A stretch of DNA of 13,244 nucleotides from GCA-003244245 sp039924425 (GTDB taxonomy: Bacteria; Actinomycetota; Actinomycetes; Mycobacteriales; Pseudonocardiaceae). The stretch spans positions 1-13,244 of the forward strand of contig JBDTAX010000111.1 of NCBI GenBank assembly GCA_039924425.1. The letters are read 5' to 3'. The notes under the pieces are model-generated. The model worked only from the letters and a program-made list of their open reading frames with translations, was not told the origin of the DNA and ran no database searches. Each line of letters opens with the position of its first letter. Within the stretch, counting starts at the first letter, position 1. The translations under genes and the position numbers were made by a program. Positions 12,488 to 13,244 of this stretch are shown here, piece after piece.

Positions 12488-13117
12488 GTGTCAGCGCGGC
12501 TCCCACGTCGTCGACTCAACTGGAGACGACTGGCGATCGTGGCGATCACGATGGGTGTCCTGTTCACATCGGTTAGCTGCACCACCAGGCCGGTTGACAG
12601 AGCCGACAATCCGATTGTCATCTCGTACGCCGCGGCAGCCAGCCAGCTCGGTGGGCTGGAACCGGCCGAGGTGGAAGAGCGGCTCCGAGATTGGGCCCGG
12701 ACCGGTTTGGCCTCGCATCTGGAGCTGGACGCCGGGCGGTTCCGTGATGCGCTCTACGATACCGTACCGATTCGGGATTTAGCATTCGCCGACCTGTCAC
12801 AACAGTCCACGGGGCCGGGGAGGGCGCTGTTCGACGGACGTGGCGTGCTGCACGTTCTGGTCCCACTCGGCGATCCACACGAATCCCGCACGATCGGGCT
12901 GCTCATCGACCAGTACCGGTCCAACGCTGGCGCTGACCCGCAACAGGTTCAGGTGCACCACTACCAGATCCGTCCCGGCACCCAGACGATCGAGCTCACT
13001 CCCGAGAAGCCGGCGCTGACGTCGGAGGTCCGAGCGGCGCACGGGTTTGTCACCATGCGCGTCGACGAGGCCAAGGGGCTGGCCGATTTCTTAGCGAAGA
13101 CCCAGCATCTGTCCTGA
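12488..13117 (+). CDS. Putative lipoprotein or membrane-anchored hypothetical protein
   Basis: The protein has 209 residues from the GTG at 12488. An Arg-rich start (RLPRRRLNWRR) is followed by one hydrophobic segment (LAIVAITMGVLFTSV, about 15-29) and Cys31, which could be a lipidation site although SVSC is a weak lipobox. The exported part has alternating strand/helix character: PAEVEERLRDWARTGLASHL, GVLHVLVPLGDPHESRTIGL followed by LIDQYRSN, and a C-terminal HGFVTMRVDEAKGLADFLAK. I do not recognise a family. The start is uncertain. GTG at 12455 is in frame but has no ribosome binding site. The best-placed ATG (12468, with GGGAGGA upstream) is in the wrong frame. It lies 180 bp after the toxin gene and is probably a separate unit. 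Confidence 0.7.
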   Translation: MSARLPRRRLNWRRLAIVAITMGVLFTSVSCTTRPVDRADNPIVISYAAAASQLGGLEPAEVEERLRDWARTGLASHLELDAGRFRDALYDTVPIRDLAFADLSQQSTGPGRALFDGRGVLHVLVPLGDPHESRTIGLLIDQYRSNAGADPQQVQVHHYQIRPGTQTIELTPEKPALTSEVRAAHGFVTMRVDEAKGLADFLAKTQHLS

Positions 13118-13123
13118 CTGGAG

Positions 13124-13244
13124 GTGCGGGGATCGCAAATCATGGGCCGGTGGATGGAACTGGCCCGACGTGCCAGCGGCGCCACTGAATTCCGAGGACA
13201 TCTCAGCTCTCCAGCGGGGGTACCGGCAACCAACGGAAGCACTT
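13124..13244 (+). CDS. Possible start of a gene cut by the right edge
   Basis: A frame opens at GTG 13124 (or ATG 13142) and stays open to the window end, reading RGSQIMGRWMELARRASGAT in its first part. GGAGG (13120-13124) precedes it, although the spacing to ATG 13142 is long and it overlaps the GTG. It begins a few bases after the lipoprotein stop, so it could be an operon partner. At 40 codons it is too short to identify. Confidence 0.3.
   Translation, partial: MRGSQIMGRWMELARRASGATEFRGHLSSPAGVPATNGST

Noticed and set aside
12384..12782. Plus-strand ORF reached from ATG 12468 with a strong ribosome binding site
   Set aside because: The translation is Ser/Arg/Trp-rich and shows no fold, while the overlapping frame has a signal segment and a regular protein. 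The start-site conflict itself is reported as a finding.
1..13244. CRISPR arrays, rRNA genes, riboswitches, replication origin
   Set aside because: No regularly spaced direct repeats of 25-40 bp with unique spacers, no rRNA-like stretch, and no recognisable riboswitch core or origin boxes were seen on either strand.

Overview
The window looks like accessory DNA from a high-GC actinomycete, most likely of the Pseudonocardiales. The coding frames have strongly G/C-biased third positions. The regulators are of actinomycete types (an XRE protein with a DUF5753-like sensor half paired with DUF397, and XRE proteins with long TPR-like C-termini). A fragment of an actinobacterial tRNA-Arg(CCU) is present. 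These assignments come from reading the sequence; no database search was run.

Left part (1-4659). Positions 1-770 hold decayed minus-strand reading frames: two short conserved-type ORFs, each with a frameshift, and a third running off the edge. Then come an XRE/TPR regulator (1182-2480 +), a convergent peptidase E-like protein (2473-3189 -), a broken XRE regulator whose frame runs into the C-terminal end of a tyrosine integrase (3202-3628 -), and a HAD-family phosphatase (3711-4442 +). The segment ends at a 45-nt 3' fragment of tRNA-Arg, the usual scar (attR-like) of an element that integrates into a tRNA gene. A possible second integrase tail lies just upstream. The left 4.6 kb is therefore best read as the degraded right end of an integrative element.

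Middle part (4660-8672). A thioredoxin-fold protein that has lost the first active-site cysteine (5029-5400 +) is followed by the right end of an IS21-like element (istB 3' remnant plus four ~23-bp terminal repeats, 5715-5981). About 1.2 kb of apparently non-coding or decayed DNA follows, then a secreted DUF4185-type protein (7181-8299 +).

Right part (8673-13244). A conserved-type minus-strand protein (8673-9152) diverges from a tightly coupled operon: XRE-DUF5753 regulator, DUF397 protein and zinc alcohol dehydrogenase (9632-11717), with each stop overlapping the next start as ATGA. Upstream sit three tandem TGAT-N4/5-ATCA dyads, two of which form a perfect 16-bp inverted repeat. A RelE-type toxin-antitoxin pair follows (11742-12307), with a possible leaderless promoter, then a putative lipoprotein (12488-13117) and perhaps the start of another gene at the right edge.

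The best candidate for an under-described system is the XRE/DUF397/dehydrogenase operon with its triple operator. The second is the integrase/tRNA/XRE-chimera scar, which shows how the left segment was assembled.
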